This document shows, one piece after another, positions 36,374 through 46,663 of a DNA stretch of 64,000 nt. The notes under the pieces are model-generated. The model was given only the letters and a program-made list of their open reading frames with translations, did no database searches and was not told where the DNA came from. Source of the stretch: Podaxis mareebaensis (taxonomy: Eukaryota; Basidiomycota; Agaricomycetes; Agaricales; Agaricaceae). The DNA is taken from the NCBI GenBank assembly GCA_018524725.1, contig JAEUWP010000115.1, forward strand, positions 124,001 to 188,000. Reading direction: 5' to 3'. Position 1 is the first letter of the stretch. Every line of letters begins with the position of its first letter. Both the position numbers and the translations under genes were made by a program.

Positions 36374-37252
36374 TCTAATCCAGGTGTGGAACGTAGCGAC
36401 AATTAACAGAGATCAGCCTTCCAGTGGTAATACCCCAGGCTCGGCAGAATGGTTAAGGGAAAATTGCGGGTATCAGCAATGAAGGCTACGAGAAGACCAG
36501 ATTAAATGTGGTTCCCGTTCCTGGTCGTTTTACCCACAGTGGGAGAGAGTTAAGACCAGTTGACCTTCCTGCGAACAGGTCGGGAAGACATGTCGAGTTG
36601 CAGTGTCATGTGACAGATATACTAGGTGACTGAAAGATTTGACTCTGGTCGACAATCACGGTGACAGAATGAGTTTGCAGTGAGTTTTTGCAAGGATTTC
36701 GGTTGCGAGGTGTGAAAAGCCAATTGTTACAGCAATTCAATTTGCTTCGTCCGAGTCGCACCCTGCGGAAGCGGAGTCCAACTGTGGGAACCAAAGTAGG
36801 ATGCTGGACCAATTGATTGAAATCTCTCCTGTTCGGGATCCCACCGCGTCCAACCGACTCGCACGAAGAAGGCCGGTGATTAAAGCCGTACTGCAGTATG
36901 TGCATGGCAGTCATGAATCAACGGGCGTCCATTACTCGGCTCGTGGTCATCGATGGGTTTTGAATGGATGCGATATCGGGCACCCCTCGTTGTAAATGGG
37001 GTATGAGTAGAAGGTAATCCGCGTATTTTGCCGTTTCGGGGCTTGTGACAGCCTGATCCTAGATCTGAGGCCTCAGGACCGGACCCTTCCTCGATAGAGT
37101 TTCCAAGAAATCTCCCCGTCCCTGTCCTGCAGATCACAATCTGTGCCTCCGTACTTATAGCGACAGGCACTGCCGGCGTGTCTCCGTTCTCCTACTCTTT
37201 TTTCCTCAAGACGATTTTTTTTCGTCGGTCTGGTACTGCCTACTTGCCCTCA
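36374..37252. promoter_or_regulatory. Divergent intergenic region between MFS copies 2 and 3
   Basis: The two transporters are transcribed away from each other from this 880-bp interval, which must hold both promoters. I found no strong TATA element or repeated operator-like motif. Confidence 0.4.
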
Positions 37253-39546
37253 ATGTCATGCCGATCATACACATCAAGCAATGACATCATGAGCATTGAA
37301 AACGGCTTCGAGAAAACATCACCGGCGGGGGACACTACTAACCATGAAGACGAGCTGCAGGAAGGGAGACTACAAGCATGGTTGACCTTGGCTGGCGCGT
37401 AAGCCCATTCCTTTAGGCGTTTTGTCGACATTCTCATTATTGGCCTTCTTGGCAGCTTTCTGATGCAAGTTTCGACCTTTGGGTATGTCCCTTTGATACT
37501 GCTGGGAGATGTGCATACTAATATTTTTAGTTATACTCTTTCGTTCGGGGCCTATCAAGGGTGAGCCTCAGTTCAATTCAAGATAATGCGCCTCAAAATT
37601 GACGGGATGCTGCAGTATTGACGAATTTTCCCATCCGTCCACGACTGCTCAAGTTTGCTGCTAGACTATTATGTCCGATACTATTTAACGAAATTTTCAC
37701 CCACTCAGATAGGGTGCGTCTGTTCCCCTTCCTATATATGCCTACCGCGCTCTTATGACCGGACAGCTGGATTGGCGGTGTCCAATTATGCCTTGTATTT
37801 TCGGTGGGTATCCTGACGGGAAGGCTGTTTGATCGGGGCTACTTGTGCGTTCCCCACCGGTTGTTGGTTCCCCACTTCATCGACCTGTATGTCATAGCCG
37901 CCCCATGATGGTTGTAGGAACTGCCCTGCACGCGTTCTCATGTGAGCTCGCTCCATCCTGCCTTTGCTGTAAGCTAACAAAAATAAGTCTTCATGCTCTC
38001 ACTGAGCAAAGAGAACCAGTGGTATCAGGTGTGTCTATCAGTCTTTAGTACAATAAGTCGACTGAACTCTTCACAGGTGCTCTTATCGCATGGATTTGGA
38101 TCCGGACTCGCTTCAGGTATCGTATACATTCCTTGTGCGTCAATCCTCCCGCCGCTCGTCGCCCCTTGCATTTTTTGAACTGCAACACAGGTTTGGGAGT
38201 TGTATCCCATCACTTCAAACACCACCGTGCTTTGGCGATGGGAATTGTTGCCGCTGGGACAGCTTCAGGTTTGTTCGTTTCACCTCATCCGATGGGGCAT
38301 ATCAATGACCGCTCAGCCCGGTATCATCATTAGGTGCTACCCTGCATCCGATTCTCCTCAACCACTTTTTCCATTCGAAAATTGGCTTTCATAATGGCGT
38401 CCGTATCAGCGCAGGCATCAACAGCATATGCTTCATCTTGGCGAATTTCATGATGCGAGCGAAACGAATCTCCAAGCCTTCGACAACCCCAGCCGTATCC
38501 TTGAAAAAGCTATTTCGCGACCCGGCATATGGCCTCATGGTGGTTTCGTGAGTAACTCAACCAAAAGGCGAACCACTGTAGGTCTTTAACTGGTTTATTA
38601 GAGCGATGCTGTCGAACTTCGGCATGTTCTTCCCTCAGTTCTTCATCCAGCTGAGTGCAGCCTTGCATGGAATTGATAGACACACGTCCTTCTATTATGT
38701 GAGTTTAATGCAGGAAACAGGCTCTTTCTTTCCTCTAATCCGAATGATTTCATAGCTATCTATCATAAGCGGATCCTCCGTTTTTGGCCGGACATTGGTT
38801 CCGTTGCTCTGTCCCAAACTAGGAGTTATTAATATTAACATCGTATTCGCGTTCATCTTGAGCGTCAATATCTTCTGTCTCTCTGCAGTCAATACAGAGA
38901 CAGGATATATCCTATTCTCCATCTCGTTTGGATTCGTTTCTGGCGCAAGTACGTGTTTATTCGCGTACTCACCAGGAATATTCGCCCTAACGCCCCGAAT
39001 AGATGTAGCACTGGTTCCTCCAATGATTGGTACGTCCTTGCCACGAGTGTCAAGCCAAAACCCCTCATCTTCGGTGTAAGCTTCCCTAGCAGAGTCAGTT
39101 GAAGAAATTGGTGCCCGAATGGGGATCGCCTTCGCATCATCTGGTGAGCCCAATCCTGGGAGAACTGGTCGATCAGAACTATTGTTGACTTCGATTCAGG
39201 GATTATTGCACTTTTCGGTATGTGATGTTCCACACTCTGACAGCGCCTTTTTACCTTTCTCATCTGCGCGACCTTTAAGCGACGCCGATTGCCGGCGCCC
39301 TTCTCACGAGCAACTATAACTGGGGGTGAGTGACCTCTTTATCCTTGTCCTAATGATGGCAGCGAGCTGACGATCACCCTTATTTACTAAGACGCCCAAT
39401 ACTATTCGCTGGTGTAAGTGCCTTTATATCCATTGTTATTCTTTTAACCTGATAATTCTATATAGATATGTATGATGTCCAGCGCCGTCTTTGTTGTCAT
39501 TGCCCGCTATTTCGTTGTTAGAAGAACAGGCTCTCAATGTGTATGA
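37253..39546 (+). CDS. MFS transporter, monocarboxylate-permease-like, copy 3
   Basis: This is the third paralogue, on the opposite strand. It begins MSCRSYTSSNDIMSIENGF, then RLQAWLTLAGA, YTLSFGAYQ, DYYVRYYLTKFSPTQIGWIG, VQLCLVFSVGILTGRLFDRG, FMLSLSKENQWYQVLLSHG, FGSGLASGIVYIPCLGVVSH and LAMGIVAAGTASGATLHPIL. The second half has NFGMFFPQFFIQLSAALHG, SSVFGRTLVPLL, GARMGIAFASSG and TPIAGALLTSNYNWGRPIL, with the tail VVRRTGSQCV. In the exon after GAYQ, the acceptor must be CTCAAG upstream of DYY to keep the frame, adding a few residues (GLLL) compared with copies 1 and 2. A second in-frame ATG at 37289 could be the start. It appears intact. Confidence 0.8.
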
Positions 39547-41261
39547 TCGATCACACCCCGGAACTGCTACCCTCTGCTACCATCAGCATCAGGACCACCA
39601 TGCATCAATGCATCAACACCCATCCACCTCTGTACCATAATCACTTACTGCAATTTTCTTGTTGGGCTTTCGGACCTATGAGGACCTTGAACTAGATATA
39701 TACAATTAATAGATGTTTTCGCTGGTCGGAACGATGGCGCGAGAACGAGAAGGGGAATCTTCGGACCGATGGACGACAAGCGAGCACTTCTCTTGCGACA
39801 AAGAATTACTGGTTACTTATGTTACAACAACGATGTCCATTTTACAGCCGCTCACAGTGCGGTGAAAGACAGTGCCCGAAAATAGGGCTGTATTCTCCAT
39901 ATCGGAGACTTTTCATGAAAATTATTCAACTTAACCCGACTCCCGCGTTGATCGTGAGGGAACGCTCAGCGCCGTTCAACTGTCAGAGACTGATACGTTG
40001 ACTATTGTTGCGTTATTGGTGCGCCGTCACATTCACCCTTACCATTCTGATGTGCACGCCTATTTTCCCAAGGGTCGACTGATTTATCCCGAGTTCCCGG
40101 ACTCTATATATCCTCATCACACCTGGTCTAGAGCGCGAGCCGTGGCAACGACACACAGATGACATACCACAAAGGCCAGATGGATCGACATAAGCATTGA
40201 CACATTATATCGTGGTGGTTCTTCGGGGCTTATAATAAGGGAATAGAAGCAAAGGTAAGTGCTTACGTTCGTTCAGGGTGATGATTAGCAACGGAAGAAG
40301 ATTCCGATAACACGGAGTGGCAGTAGGAAGAAGAGGGTGCTTCTTATGTGCAGCTTTTGATATTTCCGGGGGGAACTGAAGTGGTTGGATTGAAGGTGGG
40401 TTTAGGATATTCTTCTATCAATCCCTAATAATAATATGGAGATTGGAAGCATGCTGGATCCCAGTGATCTGGGGAATTGGTAAATCAGCGGTACTGTGCA
40501 GTCATGGATTAGGGATGGCGGTGATCCTTGTGATACCGTTTTGTTGGCACGCAATGGCGTCCTTGGAGGCGAGACAGGGGGAGAAGTCGCTCTGCCCACG
40601 TGAGTTTGGAGATAAGTATCTCAACTACTTTCGGACTTGGAGAACTGTACGAGGACCACCCATGTCGTGTTTGTGGGAAATGTGATAAATCGTACGGAGT
40701 TGTGTGACCTTTTTGGCTGAAGAGCGGAGTATGGCTCTCGCATGGCCTGGATGGGGGATGCGACTTGGATGTCATTTCTATCCCGGTCTTTCATAATTCA
40801 GGAACATCTGTGTAACATGACACCTCTGAGGCGGCCGAGGGTGTCTCGGTCTCAATGTGGCAAGATTCAACATTGAGGTTCTTTGGAGTCAAGGCTTGAA
40901 AACGGGCAATGAGCGTGTAAGAGGCTTGCATAATGGAGATCGTTGAGACAGTTGGGTGTGAACAGAATGGTGGCGTTGAATCAAGTCCCTCGTAAATGCC
41001 ATCTCTCGGTGCCTGAGCTGTCCAACGTCTTGCCAAGATGACCCCGCATGGAGTTGCAAAAATAGAGGTATATTGTTATCTGTTCCTGAGGTTAAGAAGA
41101 AAAGAACCTGAACCCTTGAAGGCCCAGACCGAGACTACATTGGTGGTAATTAGAGATGGACCTTCATTCTGGAGGACTTGGCGAGCAATGTCCAACATCA
41201 GTGCCGGATGTTCGTAAAACCTATTTACGAAAGGGGGAGGGACATGCTGTATAGGCTGGCG
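39547..41261. other. Intergenic region, no gene seen
   Basis: About 1.7 kb between the stop codons of MFS copy 3 and RPB9, which converge. Short frames only; no RNA gene or repeat recognised. Confidence 0.4.
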
Positions 41262-41860
41262 CTATGTCTCGTCCGTCTCGGGTCGGTTGTCTAGTGAAGG
41301 GTCACTGAAAGCGTAGTCACACTTCGTGCAGACGAAGAATAGAATCATTCTTGTTTCTTTTCGTTTCGACTGATCCTGGTAGAAGACGGCACTAGCGACG
41401 TGATAAAAGGTCAGCTTGAAAGACAGGACAAAGAACACCCATTTACGCACTCGTCGTGCCCGCACCGTGGACAGGGAATATTGGAATGTGCCTTTAGCCA
41501 GAAACGATCAGACTCTGACATTAAAGAAAACAAGGCAAGAGCCGCTCACAAGGGTAGGGTCTGCGCCAAGATCCGTCGTTACACCGACTTGCTCTCTGTG
41601 GTTGTGTCAAAGGTTTTGTCAAAGTGTAATAGGTCGAGAAGGCTACTTCGTGACGGTCAAAAGATCGTTCCTATACACGCATTTGTTCTCTCCGATTTCG
41701 TCGTAGTTGCAGATACGGCATGCATAGACCATGATCCTGCGTTGTTGGTCGGCTTTAGGATAGAGTAGGTTGTTGCATTCCGAGCAAAAGTGCAAAGACG
41801 CCTAGGCGTTACGTTTAGAGACGCAATATATACATCTAAGACAACGTGTTTTAATACCAT
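41262..41860 (-). CDS. RPB9: DNA-directed RNA polymerase II subunit RPB9
   Basis: RPB9 is a small zinc-ribbon subunit of RNA polymerase II acting in start-site choice and transcript fidelity. The N-terminal ribbon reads MASLHFCSECNNLLYP and IMVYACRIC; the C-terminal ribbon reads CPRCGHDDAVFYQ and FFVCTKCDYAF. All eight zinc cysteines are present. The tail PSLDNRPETDET is slightly longer than usual. Frame and start require the first coding exon to be the ATG alone (41858-41860), directly followed by a GTATTA donor and an intron ending CGCCTAG before GCGTCT. The other introns are short; the last donor is GTGCGT, so the protein has CGHDD. The match to the family is very strong from sequence recall. 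Confidence 0.92.
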
Positions 41861-43647
41861 ATCTTCTTGAAATGGTGTGATAAGCAAGTGCAAGAGGAGA
41901 GAGAACGCAAGTTGACGGCTGCTGCACAACTTTCTCTGGAGTCTGGACTTCTGGATCTTGATGACCAATCAAAATCACGTGGCAACGATCACATAAACGC
42001 AACCCTCCCTGAGCATTCATCTTGCTTCCCACTGACAGTGACTGCTAGACGCAAGGCCTAACCTGTGCTTCTGGTTTCAAGTCTTCCGCTGGCACTTTGG
42101 TGACCGAAGATATGGCACTTCAGTATTCAAGAAAACGTCGGCCAATCTGCTATCACATGAGTTTACTCACCTTCACATGCTAGCCCGTCCATCTTCTACT
42201 TCTAGCTCGGAGGCCGGTGGCGGAGAATAAGAAATGGTTTGATCTTTGAAACGTGGGCATCCAAAACACTATCTCACTCTCCGTGCTGGCATCTATGTCC
42301 GCTCTTTCTCCTCTACAATCAGACTTGATTTGTGGCTTCCAGCGAACAAGTTTGTATGGGTGTGTGCCAAATGCGAGATGTCTCAGGCAGCGCTTGAAGC
42401 TCCGGGGATGTGGTAGTCCCCTTTGCTAGGCAACGGAGCTGGCACTTAGGTTTCTTTGCAGTTGTGGTACTTTATAATTTATCCTTCAACCGTCCCGCGC
42501 AGTGCGGGCTCCTTATTGCTTAACTTTAAAATTTCAAGGGACGAAATGAGCGGAAATTGTCTGGATGGTGGTCTGGGTCCAAAGGCGCCACTCATGACTC
42601 TCCCTTAGCAACTCCTGTGCGTCGATGGTGTCAATGTGTCCTGTTAACACGCGATCACACCACAAGCGCGCAACTCATGGTTAAAACCTGAATAGGTATA
42701 TTCAGTCCAGGGAAAACGCTGGCAACCGGCCAACTGCAGTTTGTGGAGCAAGCAGTGGAGTATAACTTAGGTCCTGGGACTGTTAACTGGGATCGATGTG
42801 TGATCAAGTATATCTGACGGCGGCTTGGTCGGCCTTTGAAGTTGAGCCCTGAATTCCAATTCAACCGTAATGGAGTTTAGGAAGGGTTTTCAATAAAGTG
42901 GATAGTGATCTTTTAGAGTCGTTTCATTCTTTTTTCCCGCCCATCCTCTGTCTAGTTTCCAGTATGTTTGTCAAAAGAACCTGGGACTGCCTCATTGCAG
43001 ATTGTAGTTGACGGCTGACTGTTAAAGATCGTTTGCGGAAGGGATACTGTGAACCGAGCGAGGTCGTATCATGTTTTGCTCCCCTGTGGAGCGCTAGCCG
43101 GTGGGAAATTGGAGTTTATCAAACGTACGGCTCCAGCGGTTCACAAGGTATCATTCAAAAGGCTTAAAGAGCCTCAAGGAAGTAAGGCTGCGGGTTTCTA
43201 AAGTCAACTCTAATATCTGCAATCCTGTTATTATTTTTGACGATGGCCATCAACAACCGCCAGGCATTCACGGCAATTTAACAATCGGACACCTTAGTAA
43301 GATTCACGATTCAGGGATGCCGCGAGAAGCCTTTCCATTCTTGTCTCTAAATTATTAATGTCTCATGGCCCGCAGGCCCGCAGTCTGTGCTTTTTCTCAA
43401 GAACCACGCAAAAATGTGGACATATGCGTGTAGGTTTCCACCAGCTTTCCCTGGAATGTCCGGTTTAGCAATGGGGAGAGGAGAACCATTAGGAGCGCCC
43501 TCGGTGTCGGACACGGAGTGATGAGAGCGTAAGAAGCACGAAAAGGGTTTGGTACAGTATACTTTACGTATAGTATTAAGAAGCCAAACAAGTTCCCGTA
43601 ATCATCTCGCGCCATCTTCGGCTGTCCGGTTTCGATGCGCGATCTGG
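41861..43647. other. Intergenic region upstream of RPB9 and the hydrophobin
   Basis: These 1.8 kb lie between two divergent genes and should include the RPB9 promoter and the regulatory region of the hydrophobin. Only short frames are present. I recognise no third gene. Confidence 0.4.
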
Positions 43648-43654
43648 TATAAAA
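43648..43654 (+). promoter_or_regulatory. TATA box of the hydrophobin gene
   Basis: TATAAAA lies about 120 bp upstream of the hydrophobin ATG, followed by a pyrimidine-rich leader ending in a CAACATC-like context. This is typical of strongly expressed fungal genes. Confidence 0.65.
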
Positions 43655-43769
43655 CATGAACGTGTCTTGTTTCAATCCCTTCAGGATTCTTTCCGTCCAT
43701 TCCTTTGCCCTCTCGTCGCGGCCTTCGTCCTTCGCACATCTTCGCTAAAAAAACATCACTAGTTTCACT

Positions 43770-44364
43770 ATGAAGTTCACCACCGTCTTCTCTCTCCTCG
43801 CATTCGCGGCTGTTAGCGTTAACGCAGTTGCTCACTCTGAGACCAACGCCTCTCGCCTTGCTCGTGGTCTTCCCCCTCGTGCACCCGTTCGTCGCTCGCG
43901 TACTTTTGGTAAGTTTATCAGAACTATAGATGATTGGCCCCCCCTAATTCTGCCTTTAGGTGCTAGGCACCCCAAGCCTTCCAACCAGCCTGGTGGCAGC
44001 CATGGAAATTGCAACGTTGAGAAGGTTCGATGCTGCAACAGCGTCACCCATGCCAATGACAAGGCTGCCAGCACTCTTGCTTCGCTCCTAGGCATTGTAC
44101 TCGACCCTGATGTTGCTGTTGGTCTTACCTGCAGCCCCTTGTCCGTTGTTGGCATTGGTGGCAACAGCTGGTGAGTCTTTGCTTCATTCTTCAGCTTCGA
44201 CATCCTGGTTGCTTAACATCTCGTAGCAATGCCCAACCCGTTTGCTGTGAGAACAACAACTTCAATGGCCTCATCGCTATTGGCTGCTCGCCGAGTAAGT
44301 TACTATCTGGTACCATTTCAATACGTTTATTGACCACGCTCCGACAGTCAATATTAACGCTTAA
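43770..44364 (+). CDS. Class I hydrophobin
   Basis: This is a secreted amphipathic surface protein that self-assembles at air-water interfaces and coats hyphae and fruiting bodies. The signal peptide is MKFTTVFSLLAFAAVSVNA. A basic spacer (RGLPPRAPVRRSRT) follows. The mature part has the eight-cysteine pattern: NCNVEKVRCCNSV, a long loop, LTCSPLSVVGIGGNSC, NAQPVCCEN and IAIGCSPININA. Spacing is that of basidiomycete class I hydrophobins. Three short introns are required: after RTF, within the codon for the fifth cysteine, and near the end (CSP|ININA). The complete protein is about 130 residues. It is a single copy in this window. Confidence 0.95.
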
Positions 44365-45501
44365 GTCTTCGCCTCGGGTAGAGATCGTGTCAGGGTGCTT
44401 TTGTCTGCCATGATATGACCTCGGACGACCAGATGTTACGATGGCTTGAACTCATACCCCCCCATACCCCCCGCTCGACGATTGGTCAAATATCCCTCTA
44501 TCCCATATCTCTTCGATTTTGTGTTCTTGTTCTGTCCTACTGATCCACTCTTTTGCCGTACACTACCCGTGGTTCACTCCTTCATCATGGGTCCTCCACA
44601 GTGTAATTTCTACTATCAAAATAATACCAGGTTCTCTCCTGTCTCAGGAACGTGTTCTTGGACAATTCACATAGAAAATTTCTCTTAGCAACTATGTAAT
44701 TTGGGTATTGACATTTATTTTGGCATGGGCGGTGACAGGGTCACTGGTGCGTGCTACTGCGGACTTGCACTAGGAGGTCGGTTTTCTCCTCCATTGGGGT
44801 TAGCTGCCACTAATTTTAGACTCGGCGTTTCTGCTGCCGTATTCGGATGTCTATCATTCTGTTGAGCGAATCTTTCTGTTGCGGTGAGGGTGTTCCGGCT
44901 TGAATAACACGTCAAATTCCTTGCTGCAGGGTCATGCCTTAGATTGACTACTGACGTTTTAACTAGCGGGCAGTGTGTGTTCTTTGGTCATTTCGTGTCA
45001 TTTGTACTATCGCTTGGCATTGTAGGTTGTTAATATACCAAATAGAAACCAGAAGTCTGTCAGGAGGCGGCCGTAGGTGAGCGTTTGAGCGTAGGGTGCC
45101 ATCAGCTTGGAAGCTACACGTTCTAGAACGTAACTGAAATCCGTACGATGTCCATGGGAGAGTGACCATGATGCGTTTCATTCTAGCGACGGCCAGCTTG
45201 GGACCAGAAGAGTGTTGGATTTTGAGCGGAGACTATTAGTGGACATCCATCAAAAAGAGTGTGCACGACCATGAAAAACATCCTCCTGTTCGCTATACTG
45301 ACAATGTGGACGTGATTCTGATCAGTGATTCGATGCAAGCTGAAATAGCAGCATCGGGAAATGCCGAACATCTTTGGTGAAAGTTGTGAACCTTATTGCA
45401 TGAACTACAAGCCACCTCGGAGATTTCCGGTCTAGACGAACCCATGGTACTCACTATTTCCCGTAGAGGCGCAAATCAAGAGCTCGTCGCCGTACGTCAA
45501 G
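44365..45501. other. Intergenic region, no gene seen
   Basis: This holds the hydrophobin 3' region and the eL27 promoter. The frames are short and unconvincing. Confidence 0.4.
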
Positions 45502-46137
45502 ATGGTCAAAGGTATGTGATTTATGTGACCTTATGTTGAGCAGATAGTTTACTGAACCTCTGCCAGTTTACAAGCCCGGTAAGGTGCGCAGTGGAGCAAC
45601 TTTGTTGGTTAGGGGAACATTGGATTCACGCGGAAACAGGTCGCAATCGTCCTCCAAGGCCGCCAGGCCGGCAAAAAGGTCGTTATCATCAAGCAGGTGG
45701 ATGAGGGCACAAAAGAGAGGCCATACCCCCATGCCATCGTTGCTGGAGTTGAGCGCTACCCTCGCAAGGTGACACGGCGTATGGGTCAGAAGAAGGTGGC
45801 GTCGAGGAGCAAAGTGAAGCCTTTCATCAAAGTGCGTCTGCATTTACATTGTGTGGTGGGATGGATATTGACGCGCGATCGCGTTTGTTAGGTTGTCAAC
45901 TACTCGCACCTGTTCCCTACACGATATGCCCTTGAGTTGGAGGGTCTCAAGGGTTCTGTGACTGTCGATACCTTCAAGGAGCCTTCGCAGCGAGAGGATG
46001 CCAAGAAGACCATCAAGAAGCTCTTTGAGGACCGCTACACAACTGGCAAGAACAAGTGGTTCTTCCAGCCCCTGAGGGTACGTCGGAACTCGATTGTTTC
46101 TGCTTTCGAGTTGTTGATTATCTGTCCCTAGTTCTGA
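45502..46137 (+). CDS. RPL27: 60S ribosomal protein eL27
   Basis: This is a cytosolic large-subunit ribosomal protein. The joined exons give [80 protein letters not shown], and the end [12 protein letters not shown]. This is the full-length family pattern of about 136 residues, including the KOW-like N-terminus. Five exons are used: the first is only 10 nt (ATGGTCAAAG) and the last contributes just Phe and the stop (46132-46137). An intron-rich ribosomal protein gene with tiny terminal exons is usual in basidiomycetes. Recognition is secure. Confidence 0.95.
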
Positions 46138-46663
46138 GCTTGCTGTCCCGTATTCATGCCCTACCAAAACATCGTATGTAATATGACCATGCATACCATC
46201 CTACGCGGCGTTCATCATGTCGATCCCTGCGCATATGAAACATTACATTGGCCTTTGCTTTCGTCTCGAACGTTTATGGGCGGCCAAGCTGTAAGGGATG
46301 TGACTTCTTTTGCGGAGTTGTGATCATTGCGTTCCCTGTCCTTGTTTTGAGTTGAATTACACTATGAACCTATTGGATCTTGTGAGGACCTTGAAGCTTG
46401 CAGAGCGTCAAGATGGTCAAGTTTGATTAATGCTAGACGCCAAGCGAGGTCACGTGCCTCACAAGAAGCAGCGCGATGAGGTTGGCTATGGTCTGCACTG
46501 GTTCTCATCCTCTGAACGCGTTCAGGCAACTACTCGGTCGCGACCACCTAGCGATCTTTAGTCTCATTATCTGTATTGCGTTTGTTTGTCAATTTTGTGA
46601 GTTCATATGTCTGGATGGAAACAATCAGTTGAGGTGGAGTATACTGATCGAGATTTCCAGGGG
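46138..46663. other. Intergenic region with an eL27-start-like repeat
   Basis: This lies between eL27 and the nucleoporin. At 46406-46420 it repeats 15 bases of the eL27 start context (45495-45509), including the ATG, but the frame stops after MVKFD. A 5'-UTR intron of the nucleoporin may end at the AG just before 46661. Confidence 0.4.

Noticed and set aside
37555..37680. MFS copy 3 frameshift after GAYQ
   Set aside because: Using the acceptor at CTCAAG instead of GCTAG keeps the frame and adds only four residues before DYYVRYYL.
1..40000. Secondary-metabolite gene cluster built from P450s, MFS transporters and hydrolase
   Set aside because: No PKS, NRPS, terpene synthase, prenyltransferase or other core enzyme lies among them, and housekeeping genes such as the cyclophilin and the 5-phosphatase separate the P450s from the MFS genes. 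The grouping is better explained by separate local duplications.
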